Assembly: GCA_002270565.1 (NCBI GenBank)
Contig: NQMI01000012.1
Coordinates: 473,119-537,118 of the forward strand
DNA: 64,000 nucleotides
Origin: Stenocarpella maydis
Taxonomy: Eukaryota; Ascomycota; Sordariomycetes; Diaporthales; Diaporthaceae
Reading direction: 5' to 3'
The translations under genes were made by a program, and so were the position numbers. The notes under the pieces were generated by a model. It was not told the DNA's origin and made no database searches. It was given only the letters and a program-made list of their open reading frames with translations. This document shows, one piece after another, positions 9,679 to 22,492 of this stretch (position 1 is the stretch's first letter; each line of letters opens with the position of its first letter).

Positions 9679-11560
9679 CTACGCCGCGTTGCGGGCGGGG
9701 TAGTCTAGATATTGTTAGCCCCGAGTAGTTTCGCAGAAGGATATCTTGAGACTCACACCACGAGCAGACCGCAATGATGACATAAAGACACATCAAGAGC
9801 ATTCCTTCCAGCCAGTGGCTCTTTCCGTCGCCGATTAGGTAGTTGACCAAGAGTACTGACACGAACAGTACCGCAACCTGGAACACGTCGAAGCTTAGGC
9901 CCATTTCCTCAATACCCATGCCCCATCCGACAATAACGAGGAGGGGAATGATGAACAGTGCGACCTGCATGCTCGAGCCGACGGCGACTCCAATGGCGAG
10001 ATCCATCTTGTCCTTGATAGCGACCGTGACGGCAGTGGCGTGCTCAGCTGCGTTTCCGACAATGGGAAGCAGGATCAGGCCCAGGAACTCCTCGCTGATG
10101 CCGCCCTGGGTCGTCACATAGTTGATGCTGTCAACCAGGAACTCAGCACAGAAGGCAATGAGCACCGTTGAGCCAATCAGGGTGCCCATGGCGACGGGGA
10201 AAGACAGCTGGGGTTCCTCCTCGTCGTCCTCGTCGTCGTCGTGGCTGGGGTCCGCGTTGAGCATCTTCTGGAGCATCTTGTTGTTGCTGCCGCTCTCCCC
10301 GTTGTGGCCAGGCATACCGACGAGCCCCGCCGGGCCGATCAGTCCCTTCTTGATTGCGGCAGGGCCTAGGTCGTTCTTCTTAGGCCGCATGGGCACCTTC
10401 TGGCTCTCCTCGGAAAAGACCGAATGGTGTGTCTTGAGCTGGAAGTACAGGTAGCCGGCGTAAACAAACAGCAGGATGACCGATGTACCTCTGGAAAGCG
10501 CGGCTGTCGACGAGGTCGGGAGGGTGGTTTCCTTATCGAAGACTGTGGGGATGATGATACCGGCAATGGCGAGGGCCAGCAGACTGGCGGCGGTCTGGGC
10601 GACTGTCATGTTGAAGAACTGCTCCTGCCTGCGGAGACCGCCAAAGAAGAAGCACATGCCCATGACAAGCAGCAGGTTGGACAGGATACTGCCGATGAGT
10701 GACGTCTGTACGATGACAATCTCACCCTTGACAAGCGCCATGATGGCCACGATAAGCTCGACGGCGTTTCTTGGTGCGGTCAGCGCTTGCATATGGTAGT
10801 GGGAAGTGGCGACGTGTAGGACATACCCAAAAGAAGCGTTCATGAGACCACCAAGTGTCTCACCAGTGCGCAGGGCAATCTCCTCGGTAGCGAAGCCAAG
10901 CAGGGCTGCAAGGGGGATGATGGCGATGAAGTTGACGACAAAGATTGCGATGGGGTTCATGTTGGGGAGGGCACCCAGCACGATGCCCACGGGCGCGGCA
11001 ATCAGCAGCACGTTGACCCAGGAGCTCAACAGGGTGCGCTGGATCTGGTTGCCGACTGTGAAGGGCTCCTTGGGCTGGACATTCTTGAACAGGCGATGCT
11101 CCTTCTTCTTCTTTGGCTCGTCGGCAGGGTCGCGTTCGGGCGAGTCGACGTTCTCCTTCTCGAGTCTGGACCGGTTGCGGAGCTGGGCGCCGGTGTCGAC
11201 GGCGGTAAAGTCTGAGCCGGGGGCCTGAGAGTTGCCAAAGGTCTCGCCGGAGCTATCGGGCCTCTCGGGCTCCCGGTCCGGGCCGGCAGGTTGTGCGTCG
11301 GCATGCCTGGCTGTCGTCAGGTCTACGCTGTGGCCAAGGGCGGCGAATGCGCCGGTGGGGGCGGTCTGTGAATGCTCTATGGGCGAGCCTGCCTCGATGT
11401 CATCATCGTCTGGGTTGAGACGCCTCTGGGCCTCGCCGTCCCACGTTTGACGGCGATCCTTGTTGTTCCAGATGTGACCAAAGGGGTTGAAACCGGCGTC
11501 GCTCCTGCTCACGGCATGTGCCTGGCGCTTGATCCGGAAGGCATTGACTGGGCGGTCCAT
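9679..11560 (-). CDS. vcx1: Vacuolar Ca2+/H+ exchanger (CAX family, Vcx1-like)
   Basis: CAX-type antiporter moving cytosolic Ca2+ into the vacuole against protons. Model complement(9679..9704, 9757..10769, 10827..11560), 590 aa. A long polar N-terminal region is followed by 11 probable membrane segments in two inverted halves separated by an acidic loop (PSHDDDEDDEEEPQ). Both c-repeat signatures are intact: ASFGNAVELIVAI after splicing (~residue 245) and LPIVGNAAEHATAV (~478). Intron 10770..10826 (57 nt, GTATGT...GCTGACCGCACCAAG) is stopless and 3n; retaining it would break the first ion-binding helix. Intron 9705..9756 (52 nt, GTGAGT...GGCTAACAATATCTAG) gives the C-terminus CSWYYPARNAA. The start is uncertain: the ATG at 11560 lies between a CTAAC and a CAG that look like a 3' splice site fed by an upstream exon at 12507-12522. 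A divergent paralogue lies at 46.6-48.3 kb. Confidence 0.88.
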
Positions 11561-12308
11561 GTTAGCACCGACTCAGTGTGGTGTACCCCGCCGGTGGGCC
11601 TCGTGAGACGGCGGTGTTTTGCAAGAGTACAAGGAGCGGGTGCCACGCTCACGCTGTGTTACAACGGGTGCAGACGACAGCCGCAGGCAGGGGGGGGGGA
11701 GAAAAGGTCAAGGGAGGGTGTGGTATTGATAGTGATGGTTGGGTTCCAAGGAGAGGCAGAGGATTGGTTCAATTGGGCATGGTACGATGGAGCAGGGAAC
11801 CAACGGGTTCGGAAAGGTAAGCGAAAGGGGGACAGACACCAAGGGGATAGATATGACGCCAGGCGACCGCGGACGGGGTTGCACAGATATGTACGGAGGG
11901 AGTACAATGGTGTACAAATGAGGGCAAATGTAGTGCAGGGTGAACCGAGCAGCCAGTGGGCCGTCGGTTGGGTAGGCGAAGGAAGGGGGGGTGGGGGGTT
12001 GGAGGGAGGGTAAGGCAGAGGACAAGGCAGAGGGCAAGGCAGAGGACAAGGCAAGGGACAGGAATGCAAGCCTCGGGAATGCAGAATTGCAAAGTGGAGG
12101 GGGAGGGGGAGAAGTGATCCCAAGTGCTGTATGGGGGAAAAAAAAAAGAAGAGACAGATAGCGCGCAGCGGGAGAGTCTGGTGCAGAGGCTTGCGGATTC
12201 AGAGCGAGGTCGAACGAAAATGGACCAAGAAGCAGACGAAGCAGGTCAGGCCGCTCTGCCTGGGTGGGGCAAAAAGAAGGAGGGAGGGAGAGGCGAGGGC
12301 CTAAGCGT

Positions 12309-12352
12309 GCGGTGCGGTGCGGTGCGGTGCAGTGCGGTGCGGTGCGGTGCCG
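12309..12352 (+). repeat. (GGTGC)n pentamer array
   Basis: About nine copies of a GGTGC unit, one of them changed to AGTGC. It lies in the putative leader intron or promoter of vcx1. Confidence 0.8.
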
Positions 12353-12506
12353 CGCACAGGACATCTGGACAGTCAGACGAGCCCATGACGGACCACCTCC
12401 CCCCTGCCGGGCTGGCTTTGGCCTCGCTGCCACGCCATGCGATGCAATACAATGCAACGCGGTGCGACGGGTCTGGTCAGGTTGTCAGGGAAAAGGCGCT
12501 GCTTAC

Positions 12507-12522
12507 ACTTGAAGTCACTCAT
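12507..12522 (-). other. Candidate alternative first exon of vcx1
   Basis: On the minus strand ATGAGTGACTTCAAGT is followed at once by GTAAGC. Joined to the acceptor ...GTGCTAACATGGACCGCCCAG at 11548, phase is kept and the protein would begin MSDFKFNAFRIKRQAHAVSR (591 aa). The implied 959-nt intron (11548..12506) is long for a fungus, so this is a hypothesis. Confidence 0.45.
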
Positions 12523-12557
12523 GACGGCAACCGATGACGACGGCGAGTCGTGGCAAG

Positions 12558-12600
<43 letters not shown>

Positions 12601-12601
12601 T
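12558..12601 (+). repeat. (GGCT)n tetranucleotide microsatellite
   Basis: About eleven perfect GGCT units, starting 36 bp upstream of the candidate alternative vcx1 start at 12522. Confidence 0.85.
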
Positions 12602-13911
12602 GTCGTCGTCGTGCTGGAGGGCTGCCGTTTGCGCTACGGAAGTAGCCCCTTTCGAGTAGTCCCGCCGTCCGTGTTCGGATGCCGTAATTTGAATCCCCGG
12701 GCGGCGACCTGGAATTTCGCTTCGGTCGCTTGGGCTGTTCGCCTGGCGTGGTCCCCGTCACGACCAGCACAGGAACAAGGAGGCCGGTGGGCGAGGGCGC
12801 TGCGACTGGGTGCTGTTTGTTGCTGGCTGCCGCGGGCGACTGTGCGTGCTCAACAGGGCCAACGGTGTCGATGTTGATGCTCCAATGCTGTCGACCAAGA
12901 CATGTGTCGTGCCGGAGGGAGGGCGGCTGTGTCTCTCTGCGGCCACCGAGACGGAGTGGAGGGTGAAGATGGGAAAAAGGGAACCAGAAGGGCAGAGGCG
13001 ATCACCGACCCCGAGGGGCTGGCTGCGTTTTCTTCTGGCGGCTTGCTCTGTCTTGGCATCTTGCCAGCCTCTTGGCGTACCTCAAATCAAACCAGAATGA
13101 ATGGGCCTCCCACCAGGGGCCAGAGGGTTGACCTGTCCAGCCCATCCAACCGACGTGGCGTGCCAGGTGTCCATCGCGGCGTAGCGCCCGCTGCATTAAG
13201 ATTGCCGGCGACCCCAGAGGTTGCAGGGAAGAGCACCCCCTGGCCCATCCCACCATTCGACCACGGCATTTCGACGCCGACGCTGTGCGTGACGCCCGAC
13301 GACGACTTCACGCCGATGAGCCCCGTCCAGTCCTCTCAGATGTGATGTTCCCGAGGCCGGCAAGACCAGCAGAGGCGCATACCACAACAAGCCCCACCTT
13401 CGCATGCCTGGTCTAGAGTCTGGACACTGCACAGCCCTATCGTGGGCTGCCATGGTTCAACAACACTGTGGCATCGTGACCGCCCGCCCCCTCCTACGTT
13501 TCCGCGTCCCAAAATAAGCGATGCTGTGCCGCCGTCTCTCGGTGGGCCGCGATGGCCTCGCGCCGGGCCCTGGAGGCTCTAATTTTGTTCACGGCTCAGG
13601 CCCTAGTCAGCATGGAGCCGTTCCGGTCTTGTTGTTGATCCTGTTGATGATCCTGATCTGCTGCCCTTTCCCACCCCTTTGGCCGGAGAATTAACCATCG
13701 TGCACACCGCACGTAATCTTGCATCCGTTCTCCTTCTGCGCCCGGCTCCAAGGAGTGAATGGTCTGGCCTAGCCCTCAGAAGATGCCCTCCTGTCTGGCA
13801 GGTAACAATAATACCGCGGCGCTAGGGCGATGAGATGACGTTGCGCTGCCAATGCCTGGCCCGCGCGACAGCCACAAAAGCGACTCTGCTAACCACCGAG
13901 GCCCATTCCCT

Positions 13912-13912
<1 letters not shown>

Positions 13913-13983
<71 letters not shown>
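13913..13983 (+). repeat. Poly(T) tract, 71 nt
   Basis: Seventy-one uninterrupted T residues. True length is doubtful because such runs are poorly resolved by sequencing. Confidence 0.85.
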
Positions 13984-13985
<2 letters not shown>

Positions 13986-15374
13986 TTTCCCACACCGCTG
14001 GCACAATTGACGCATGGTCATCGAGGGACGGTGAGGGATGGTCGTATGTTTGTCGTCGTGTCCCGTTGCGCCGCAAGCCACTTGCAGATTCAAGCTTTCT
14101 TGTACGCACATGACGAGTGAGGCGGGCTGGGCCCGGAAGCTTGGTCTGTTGCTTGGCCTGCTTGGCCGTCTTGGACAGCTCTTGGAAATCTCTTGGTCTT
14201 ACTTCCTTGCCAGGCTGGCAGGCTGGCAGGCTAGCCAGGCAGACCTGCTGCTGGTGGAGATGAATACACGTGCAGTAGTACAAGAACAACAACAGCGCGC
14301 CGCAATGGCCATATCCATCCCGCCGGGTCATCTGGGTTGGAAATAAACATCACGCAATTCTCACCACGCGCATCTGATCTCGCGAGAGAGGGGGGGGGAG
14401 CCCCTGCATCCTCAGCCACAGGCCACCTGTCAGGCCCGCAGGCCGCAGCGTCGGCCGCCACCCACACATGCGCAGCTCCACGATGTGTGCTGACAGAAAA
14501 GCCCAACAAGGTTTTGGAGGGAGAAACAAAACTCTGTGCGTGGATGGCAATGCGCACACACACACACCCAAGCTTATCCAAGGTGCAGCAGAGTCACGGT
14601 GCCACAAGGCATTGCCAGAAGAATGCAGGACTGCCATACTTAGATCCCCGGGAGGAGGCCTCATCACCTGCGACCTCATTGGGAACATCCCCCACGCTTC
14701 ACACCGTCAATCCATCCACAATCCTGCGCATCCCACCTTGGGGCCATCATGGACAGACATCACGTTTGGTTGGACGGGAATTAGAAGCTGATCTGATGCC
14801 ACGTGCAAGGCCAATAAGGCCACAGTCGCCAGGTTTTCATCACTGCGAACACACAGAGTCATCACGGACGGCCCTCGTTCCACCCAGGCCGAGACATACA
14901 TCCACCAACACGCGTCATGGATTGGTGCCTCAGCACAACAGCAAGAGGGTTTCAACGTACACCCGGGCTGGCTGATCCACACGCATGTCATGTCTGCAAT
15001 GCAGTAATAAGACAAGAAGCCCCATTATTCAGCATCGCCACAACGAGTCCGCGCATGCCGCCAAGCGTTAATGCAGAACCATATCATCACTCCCGACGCC
15101 TCATGAAGCTACACAGGTTTCACCGCCTTCTTTCTTCACGCAGGTGCCTGGATCGCTTCACGGCAAGAATGCATCGGAACAGCAGCCACCAGTGATATCA
15201 TCTGTGGTCCGAGGGAAAGCAGGGAACCACGAGAGCATCATAATATTTGTGACCGCCAAGGTAGGTGGGTAGATAGATATACATTCCATGACACCAGTCA
15301 ACCGTGTTACCCCCTACGGGCCAGACTTGCACAACCCTCATAAACACGCGGCTTGTCCCGAACCCCGCCGTCTC

Positions 15375-18300
15375 TCAGCTGTACTGCACACTGCCCCTCC
15401 TGAGCAGCTGGCTGGCAGCACCCATTATGCTACCCGGGCTGCTCGTCCTGGGCCCAGCAACGGAGCTGGGGCTGCCTGGTCCGTCGTTGGACTGCTGTGC
15501 GGCGAGGACCGCCGGCGGCAGGCCCAGGGTGGGGATGTTGCTGTCGGCGACGACAGGGCCCATCCCGGGCGTGGCCGACGACGCGTTGGTCGTCGGCCGC
15601 AGCCGGCTGCTTCCGGGCCCCGCGTCCCGCTGCTGAAGGTTGTGGTGGTGGTGCTGCTCCAGCACCTCGCGGTAGAACGCCTCCAGCCCGGCGGCATCAC
15701 CGCAGAACCGCTCCAACTCAGCCTTGAGCCCAGACGACTCCGCGCCTATCGAAGCCGTTATGTTCGCCGCTGGCCCGCCCCGGGGCCCCGACGCCGCCGT
15801 CGGTGGCATCGAGAATGGGTGGTCAACGGTAGACGCCGTGCTCGTCGCCCGCATCACCGGGCTGCTAAATGCCCCAACCGGCCGGATCATAGGCGAGGAC
15901 GTAGGCGTAGCCCCCGCTATCCCCATTGGCGTGAATGCTCCGCCCAACGGGCCGCGCACCGACCCGGCCCCGCTGCCGCTGCGGTCGATAGCCGCCTGCT
16001 GCTCATTGCGCAGCTCCCGCTCGCGCGCCGCCATGGCCGCCCGGTTGGTGTACAGCCTGTTTGCGACCAGCAGGAAGTGGCCTTCCTCCGTGATCTGCGC
16101 GATGATTGTGCCCGACCGGTGGATGTATTGCGTGTACCTGAAGTCCGGCTTGCCCCATGAGTAGGTCACCTCAACGTTGCTTGGAAAGTTGGACGCTGCC
16201 TCCATATCGAGGACAAAGTCCATCTTTCTCAGGATCGCCTTCTGGTAAAAGTGGTCTTCCATCTTCGCATGCGGTGCGAAGGACGTCGGGTCGTAATATG
16301 TAATAGGCTGCTGGCTCGGAGTTGGCACCGCCAGTTTGACAGTATATGGCCTGCGAAAAGGATTGGTATCACTGATCGTGCAAGACTCCGCAATTGGGAC
16401 TTCGACCAGCCGCAGGCCGAACCTCGCCATGTCGCGGGTCCACTGCTCAATTACATCTTCGATCAACTTGGCCGTCGTGTTCATCCACTCGATCCGGATG
16501 TGGTAACAATTATCCGGGTTGTGTAGTCGGTCATAATGTAGGTCGATCCTCTCGGGCCGATACGACCTTTTCCGCGGGTCCACGTCGTACTTCATAACTT
16601 TGCTCAGTGCAACCCTTGGCCGCCTCCTGCCAGCCTCGGTTGCCGGTAGCGTCGGAGTCGTCCCGCTCGATGTTGGCGAATCCTCCTCGTGAATTGAACC
16701 AGGCCTCTGAAAGGTGAGCGGCCGGGGTGAGTCCCGGGGTAGATTCTCAGCTATCGGCGTCGACGGAACAGACGCGAGGTTGCGCCTCGCGCTGTTAAAC
16801 CAGCTGGGCGGGTGGGGCTTCGCATAGTCATTGCTGATTTGGTAGAAGTATTGCCCGTCCCTGAAGGCGTGCCGCTTTTCGACGTGGACGAACAAGCCGG
16901 GCTCCTTAGACCCGTCTTTCTCATCCTCACGGCTCTTGCCCACCATGAGACTGTTACCTAAAGACTCGGCTTCCTCCCGACTCTCCAGATCCTCGAAGTT
17001 GTCAAGTAGCCAGTTGGTCATGTCTGATCCGATGAAGCAGTTATAATGCAGGCGGAAATGCCATCGACGATTTTGAAGCCTGACACCACCCTCTTCTACA
17101 GGCTTTTGCATTGCTTCTGCTAGGGCTGAGATGCTGAAATTCGACTTCTTGAACTGCTCCCTGCTCGTAACAAGGTGCCCCTTCCTGTTGCCAGGTTCCA
17201 GGCTTTCAAGCAGCGGCAAAGTTTCCAGCTCTGCGGCAATCACCACAGACGGGTCCTCGGTCTTGTAGACGATATCAAGTGGATTTGGGTCCTTCCGGTT
17301 CCGTGGGCCTTGCGGTTGGAAACGACGCTCGCCCGGCGGCACATACCTGTGCCTCAACCATTGTTGCGCCAGGTATCTGATGCCCTCAAGCCGCACTTCC
17401 TCTTCGTTGTCCGCATACTGAGGGTTGGACATGTCTTTGGAGGATGTGGTGGGGATCAGCACGTACCGAGCTCGCCAAAACCTCAGGCTCTCGGACATCT
17501 CGTCGTAGTGTCCAGCAATGAAAGAGTCGATGTAGTTCCAATTTCTCTCCACTTTTGGCGTAGTTATGTCGATCTCAGCTGTTTCGTAGTCCTGATCCAA
17601 TAGGGTACGGATCGCCGGTCTGTACATCGGGGCTGTCCCATCAGAGTATTTGGTCGGCTGGGTCGGCTTGCGCACGTAAATGGTAACCTCCACTTCAGTC
17701 TCGTTGACACATGAGAGCTCGTGAATTGTATTCCCGACTGTCATGAAGACGCTCGTCCCGTCTTCTATCTCGCGATCCCTTGAGAAGATGTCTCCGATCT
17801 TGACATGCTTCTGCCCGAACGCCTTTGCAACAGCCGGCCCGATGACAACTTGGAAGCCTTGCGAAAATCGCAAGCTGATGAGTTCCCGCAGGAATTCCTC
17901 TCGGCTCCTGATTTCCTCGGCGAGTTCGTCATCATCGAAGTCCTGCGCGATGTTGTATGGTTGCCGCTGGTATTCCCGGTCAAACTGCTCCTTCGTCGGG
18001 AAGTACTCCGTCGTCAGAGGCACTGCTGCTGGGGAACACAATGACTTCCATTTCATCACTCTCATTTCTGAGGGGCGCACAAAGACGTGTTGCCATCTAC
18101 TGTACAGCCTGGCCATATCGACCTTGTCTGTGTCGGGGTTGGACGGGTTGATCATTGTCAGCCAAGGCGACATGGCAGTCTTCGGCGAGAGCATAGCGGG
18201 GAGTTCCGGCACGTCTCCCGCGAGAAGCTTGTTGATCTGGGCAGCGTCTTCAACGTCTTCGGTCCTCTCTTTCTTCCTCAGCAAATTTGAGAGCTTCAGC

Positions 18301-21083
18301 TCAGGGTTGTCGTCGCGAAGAAAATTCGACGGTCTAAGCGTGGAGATGAGGGACTCGTTGACAAGTGTTCGCGGTACGACATCTTGCGATGGCTGCGCAC
18401 TTTTTATCAACATTGGGCGGCTCGGTGTCTGCGCACGGGAGTCCTTGCTGGACTCGAAGGCAACGCTTCGGGGGATCTCCTTCGGCCCTGGCCCCGAGCT
18501 GCCACTTGAAATGCTCTGTGGAGTAGTCGGACGGAGTGGCTTCATGGAAATCTTGGAGGCCGACAACGCTGGCGATGTCACGGTAACAGGGCCCAAGACT
18601 GGCACGGCATTTTCAACATGGACTTCTGCGGTAGCAGCCTTTGGGGCAGCAATACCGAAGCCTCTCTGCCCAAGACTGATCTGTCTGAGAAATTTCGGCG
18701 CTTTGAAGGAAGACACCTGCATGCTTCCAACCGTACCGTTGGAACTTTTTCTCGAGTGCGTTCGGATCTCTGGGGTGTCACGCACTGGGCGGTCAGAGAG
18801 GCCAGTAATTATAGGTACTGATGGAGTGTTGGTCGATGCTCTTCGCTCGCCAGCGGACGTACCAAGGAGACTAATGTCCTCATGATGGTGTCTCCTGGCT
18901 CCGTCCTCCGATTCTCTGGCGAACCTGGGCGTCCGGCGTTGCCGCCTCTTTGCCACAACTCTTGCCCTGGAATCGTCAAACTCCTGTAACTGCTTCCACA
19001 AAGACTTTTCTCCCAGCTTGGCATGCTTGTCAGGGGCAAATTTCTGAAAGCCATACACATAGTCGTGCAGCGGGTCGTGGACCTTTACAGCGGCTATCAC
19101 GGCGAGTTCTTCCAGGTCACGGAGCCGACTCTGTTGTACTGCATTGCCCTGCAAGATGCTCTGAGGAAAGAAAGGATCGCTGTGCAGTGGCAGTGTTTCG
19201 ATTTCGTTTGTCTCCAGCACGCTCCTCATTTGCAAATCGTACATGCGACATCGGATGGGGAATTCGTCCTGTGAGTGCTTTGACTGATCTGCCACAGACA
19301 AGGCGATACCTTCATAGGATAAAGCGTCATCAGAGTTGCCTGTCCAATACGACACGTGCAGCCACTGAGGCAGGACGAAACACCAATCATCCCCTTGGCG
19401 CATCGCCATTGACTCGAATCGGCGAGAAAGGTCGCTGGCCCTGTTCGGCGAGAGAGAACCCGTTAGACTCTGGTAGCTGCTACCGAGAGGCGTTGAAGGC
19501 TTTGGTGTGCTGCCGTGACTGAAGCTCAGCTTTGATTTGGCTGTGTGACCGTCTGACCTGGCGGGGTTGCGATAGCGAAACAGTGGCACAGAATGAAGAG
19601 GTATCTTTGGTACACAGATAAGATCAATCCCGATCCCGTTGCCGACGAGGGCCTCGGTTGTACGTCGCAGGGTCTCGTACTCGACCTCGAATACCCCGGG
19701 CCCCGGAGATATCATGACGATGGATATTCCCGTCCTTCTTAGGTCTCTATCAATATAATCATGCGCAAACAAGGAGGAGGCGAGGTTGATGGCCTCGAGG
19801 ACATTCCCATACAAAGCCCGTGATGCTTCAGCCTTGATACGCGTCGAGGGGGCCTTTGCGCCCGGTTCTTCAGCGAGACTGGGGGCGGAGCCGAGGGCGC
19901 TCAGGTGGTGCATGGTGATATCCCGCCGGAAATGGTTGAATTCCTTCTTGAGCTGATAGAGGATTCTGGTCCATTCGCCGCTCGCCATCTCGCTTACTAC
20001 GACCCTGTAAAAGTCCTTGTAGGGCCGTTTGTCACCGTAATCCTGAACACCTGTGTAGTAGTCATTATGGAAGGTGGCATTTCCGAGCTCGGCCGTGATG
20101 CCGGTATCGTATTCAACTCGTGCAAACAGTACGATAGTGACGAGGTGCTTGACGTTGAGGTCTGCCCATTTCTTGAACAAGGCGGGCAGAAACCCGTTGA
20201 CGACCTTGTTGAACATGATCTCCCCGGAGTCGTCAGAATCGAAGTCCCACATCTCCTTGGCCATCTGGATGAAAAGCACATATCGGCCTGACTCGCTGCG
20301 GAAGATGGGCCGCGTGTCCTTGCCAAAGAAGGCTGAGTGGACCTTTCGTCCGTCAACGAAGACGGCCGATATCTGGGCCTTGACGGTACCCATGAAGAGC
20401 ATCATCTGGCCCTTGTAGACAGTGCGGCCGGCAAGCTCTCCAACGGCGATCCTCCACATGTCGGCGCGGGACAGATACTGGTCCTTGAAGGTCAACTCGA
20501 CGTGGGACGCCTCAGTTGCCGGGTTGTTCTCGTCAACCGGGGCCAGTATGACCTGCGAACCCTTCTTTATACCAAAGACATCTGCGATCTGTTTTGCCAC
20601 GTACAGCTCGACATGAGGGTACCTAGCCTTCAGTTCTCTTGGCATGTCCTTGACCACGAAGATGTATCGCTTGCACGGCTGGCGGGGTTCGCAAACGGCA
20701 TTCTTGCCCGCATCCTGAGTGGCCAGTCTCTTGGCGGCGGTGGAAAGCTGCTTGGAGAACTCGGGCTTCAGGATATCGATGGACACGAGTGTGCCGGGTC
20801 TGATGTGGCTGCTGAACAGGTCGAGGTTGACGAGGATCTCGTCGCGGGCGAAGGACTCGTTGATGGTGACGGTGCACTTGCGCTCCAGACTGCCATCCAG
20901 GCGGTCCCTGTGGTCCCTGTGATCCCCGCGCAGGGTCGACGGGCTCGAGACCGTGTCTGGCGATCGGGGCGGCTCGGTCGACATCTTGTCTAGGCTCGTA
21001 CGAGAGAGCTGGCGGAGGTGCGACGACCAGTGCGGCCGTCGCGGCGCCGAGGACGACGGCATCCCTCCAACATTCCGCGGCAT
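15375..21083 (-). CDS. iml1: Iml1/DEPDC5, SEACIT (GATOR1) subunit
   Basis: One uninterrupted frame of ~1,900 residues, no intron needed. The N-terminal domain starts around [20 protein letters not shown] and continues through [20 protein letters not shown], typical of the vacuolar membrane-associated protein Iml1. A disordered Ser/Pro-rich centre follows, then a DEP domain near residues 1325-1400 ([20 protein letters not shown]), and a conserved C-terminal domain ending around [20 protein letters not shown] and [20 protein letters not shown] blocks. Iml1 with Npr2 and Npr3 is the GAP for the Rag GTPase Gtr1 and turns TORC1 down when amino acids run short. Start: the first in-frame ATG is 21083 ([17 protein letters not shown]); the frame stays open upstream to a GTG at 21110, and a short upstream exon cannot be excluded. 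Length fits the family. Confidence 0.9.
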   Translation of the reverse strand: MPRNVGGMPSSSAPRRPHWSSHLRQLSRTSLDKMSTEPPRSPDTVSSPSTLRGDHRDHRDRLDGSLERKCTVTINESFARDEILVNLDLFSSHIRPGTLVSIDILKPEFSKQLSTAAKRLATQDAGKNAVCEPRQPCKRYIFVVKDMPRELKARYPHVELYVAKQIADVFGIKKGSQVILAPVDENNPATEASHVELTFKDQYLSRADMWRIAVGELAGRTVYKGQMMLFMGTVKAQISAVFVDGRKVHSAFFGKDTRPIFRSESGRYVLFIQMAKEMWDFDSDDSGEIMFNKVVNGFLPALFKKWADLNVKHLVTIVLFARVEYDTGITAELGNATFHNDYYTGVQDYGDKRPYKDFYRVVVSEMASGEWTRILYQLKKEFNHFRRDITMHHLSALGSAPSLAEEPGAKAPSTRIKAEASRALYGNVLEAINLASSLFAHDYIDRDLRRTGISIVMISPGPGVFEVEYETLRRTTEALVGNGIGIDLICVPKIPLHSVPLFRYRNPARSDGHTAKSKLSFSHGSTPKPSTPLGSSYQSLTGSLSPNRASDLSRRFESMAMRQGDDWCFVLPQWLHVSYWTGNSDDALSYEGIALSVADQSKHSQDEFPIRCRMYDLQMRSVLETNEIETLPLHSDPFFPQSILQGNAVQQSRLRDLEELAVIAAVKVHDPLHDYVYGFQKFAPDKHAKLGEKSLWKQLQEFDDSRARVVAKRRQRRTPRFARESEDGARRHHHEDISLLGTSAGERRASTNTPSVPIITGLSDRPVRDTPEIRTHSRKSSNGTVGSMQVSSFKAPKFLRQISLGQRGFGIAAPKAATAEVHVENAVPVLGPVTVTSPALSASKISMKPLRPTTPQSISSGSSGPGPKEIPRSVAFESSKDSRAQTPSRPMLIKSAQPSQDVVPRTLVNESLISTLRPSNFLRDDNPELKLSNLLRKKERTEDVEDAAQINKLLAGDVPELPAMLSPKTAMSPWLTMINPSNPDTDKVDMARLYSRWQHVFVRPSEMRVMKWKSLCSPAAVPLTTEYFPTKEQFDREYQRQPYNIAQDFDDDELAEEIRSREEFLRELISLRFSQGFQVVIGPAVAKAFGQKHVKIGDIFSRDREIEDGTSVFMTVGNTIHELSCVNETEVEVTIYVRKPTQPTKYSDGTAPMYRPAIRTLLDQDYETAEIDITTPKVERNWNYIDSFIAGHYDEMSESLRFWRARYVLIPTTSSKDMSNPQYADNEEEVRLEGIRYLAQQWLRHRYVPPGERRFQPQGPRNRKDPNPLDIVYKTEDPSVVIAAELETLPLLESLEPGNRKGHLVTSREQFKKSNFSISALAEAMQKPVEEGGVRLQNRRWHFRLHYNCFIGSDMTNWLLDNFEDLESREEAESLGNSLMVGKSREDEKDGSKEPGLFVHVEKRHAFRDGQYFYQISNDYAKPHPPSWFNSARRNLASVPSTPIAENLPRDSPRPLTFQRPGSIHEEDSPTSSGTTPTLPATEAGRRRPRVALSKVMKYDVDPRKRSYRPERIDLHYDRLHNPDNCYHIRIEWMNTTAKLIEDVIEQWTRDMARFGLRLVEVPIAESCTISDTNPFRRPYTVKLAVPTPSQQPITYYDPTSFAPHAKMEDHFYQKAILRKMDFVLDMEAASNFPSNVEVTYSWGKPDFRYTQYIHRSGTIIAQITEEGHFLLVANRLYTNRAAMAARERELRNEQQAAIDRSGSGAGSVRGPLGGAFTPMGIAGATPTSSPMIRPVGAFSSPVMRATSTASTVDHPFSMPPTAASGPRGGPAANITASIGAESSGLKAELERFCGDAAGLEAFYREVLEQHHHHNLQQRDAGPGSSRLRPTTNASSATPGMGPVVADSNIPTLGLPPAVLAAQQSNDGPGSPSSVAGPRTSSPGSIMGAASQLLRRGSVQYS

Positions 21084-21509
21084 GGATGGGCTGTAGCTGG
21101 GAGGTGGCACAGCCTAATCATCATCGTGGACGACGCGTTTTCGGCGCAGAGGTCGATGTCCCTAGGAATTGCGCCGAGTCGGTGGCATTGTCTTTTTCCT
21201 GTTATCAATCAGGACCGTCCAGGGTAGTGTAGGTCTAGGTAGCTTGCCGCTGTACGGGCTGGCGCGACCCCCCAGGGCTTGGCTTGAGGGCGCCTCGAGA
21301 GAGCCTAGCCTCGGCAGATTTGGAAGCTCATTGACCGCCTAGACCGAAAGAGTTTAGCTGTCACAACAGCCCATGTCCACCATGCTTTCAATAAACAACA
21401 ACCATTGTCTTTGATTACTTTTACGTCTGATGTGAATACCAGGTTGACACTATGAGTCCGGGGTTCTGGGAGCTTTAAACTTAAGAATGATAGTATTATT
21501 AACCGCTAG

Positions 21510-21603
<94 letters not shown>

Positions 21604-21794
21604 GTTATGCTATATATAATTATATTATTTATTAATTATTATTATTATTATTAATTATTATTATTATTATATTATTTTATATTTATATTAATTATATTAT
21701 TATTATTCATTATTATATTATATCTATTATATATTATATATTATTATTCATTATTATTATTTTATTTATTCACTATTTATATTATTTTAATTAT

Positions 21795-21870
<76 letters not shown>

Positions 21871-22492
21871 ACTATTAGGGATTCTGTGTTTTAGTATGAG
21901 TTATAGTAGTTAGATGGATTAAGTGATAACTGACTAGGGGTGGTAGGTTTCGTTTTCCACACACAGCATGCCAAGGAATGAAGCTTTTTTCTGACAGCTA
22001 TTTAAAGCTGACCGAGAATCATTGAGGCTACAGGGAGAAGAAGCAAGTCCTGATGCTGTGGCTGCAAACCTAGGCTCTAAATACATACTGCCCACAGTTG
22101 GCAGTCACACGGTTTTGTGACTGTAGTGGTGAGTCTGACCGCGCCAGCTGCAGTTGCCTTTATTTATAAAGGGGTTGTCCTGTGGTCTGGTCAGCCTGCT
22201 TCATACTCGGTCCGATCCGCACGATCCCTGTGCTAAGGTGATTGGCGCAATATGTCTCATGTGTTGTTTCATTCTCCACAGTCGGTTGCAGATACCTCCT
22301 GGATGCCACATGCGACAACCGGCAAGTTTAGGACAAACCTCGGATAAAACCTGAACCTTCACCCTTTCGCCAGATATTCTTGTCGACCGCAGCAGCATCC
22401 AACTAACTACAAGACCGACTAAGAGTTGTTGCCACGGCGTGCCCCCAGCAGCACCTAGTTACCATTACTTTTGGAGTCAATATTCCACCAAC
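21084..22492. other. AT-rich intergenic region between iml1 and the CDF gene
   Basis: Divergent promoter region of two genes. The middle (~21480-21880) is an AT-rich island dominated by TTA/ATT repeats; the rest is ordinary non-coding sequence with a few short open frames and no RNA gene signal. Confidence 0.55.
21511..21870 (+). repeat. Compound (TTA)n microsatellite / AT-rich island
   Basis: Two long near-perfect TTA tracts (about 21511-21603 and 21798-21868) flank a degenerate block of TA and TTA motifs. The block contains almost no G or C. Confidence 0.85.

Larger units (their letters stand above)
11561..15374. other. 3.8-kb intergenic region between vcx1 and iml1
   Basis: No protein-coding gene is supported; the many open frames are low-complexity products of G-rich, pyrimidine-rich and repeat sequence. 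Contents: a purine-rich stretch on + at ~11690-12300, a GGTGC pentamer array, a GGCT tetramer array, a (CA)n run near 14553-14568 and a T71 tract. Upstream of vcx1 it probably acts as promoter or long 5' leader; the iml1-proximal end is 3' flank. Confidence 0.5.

Noticed and set aside
11659..12457. Several long frames between 11.6 and 12.5 kb
   Set aside because: Pro-, Ser- and Leu-rich low-complexity products of G- and pyrimidine-rich repeats upstream of vcx1.
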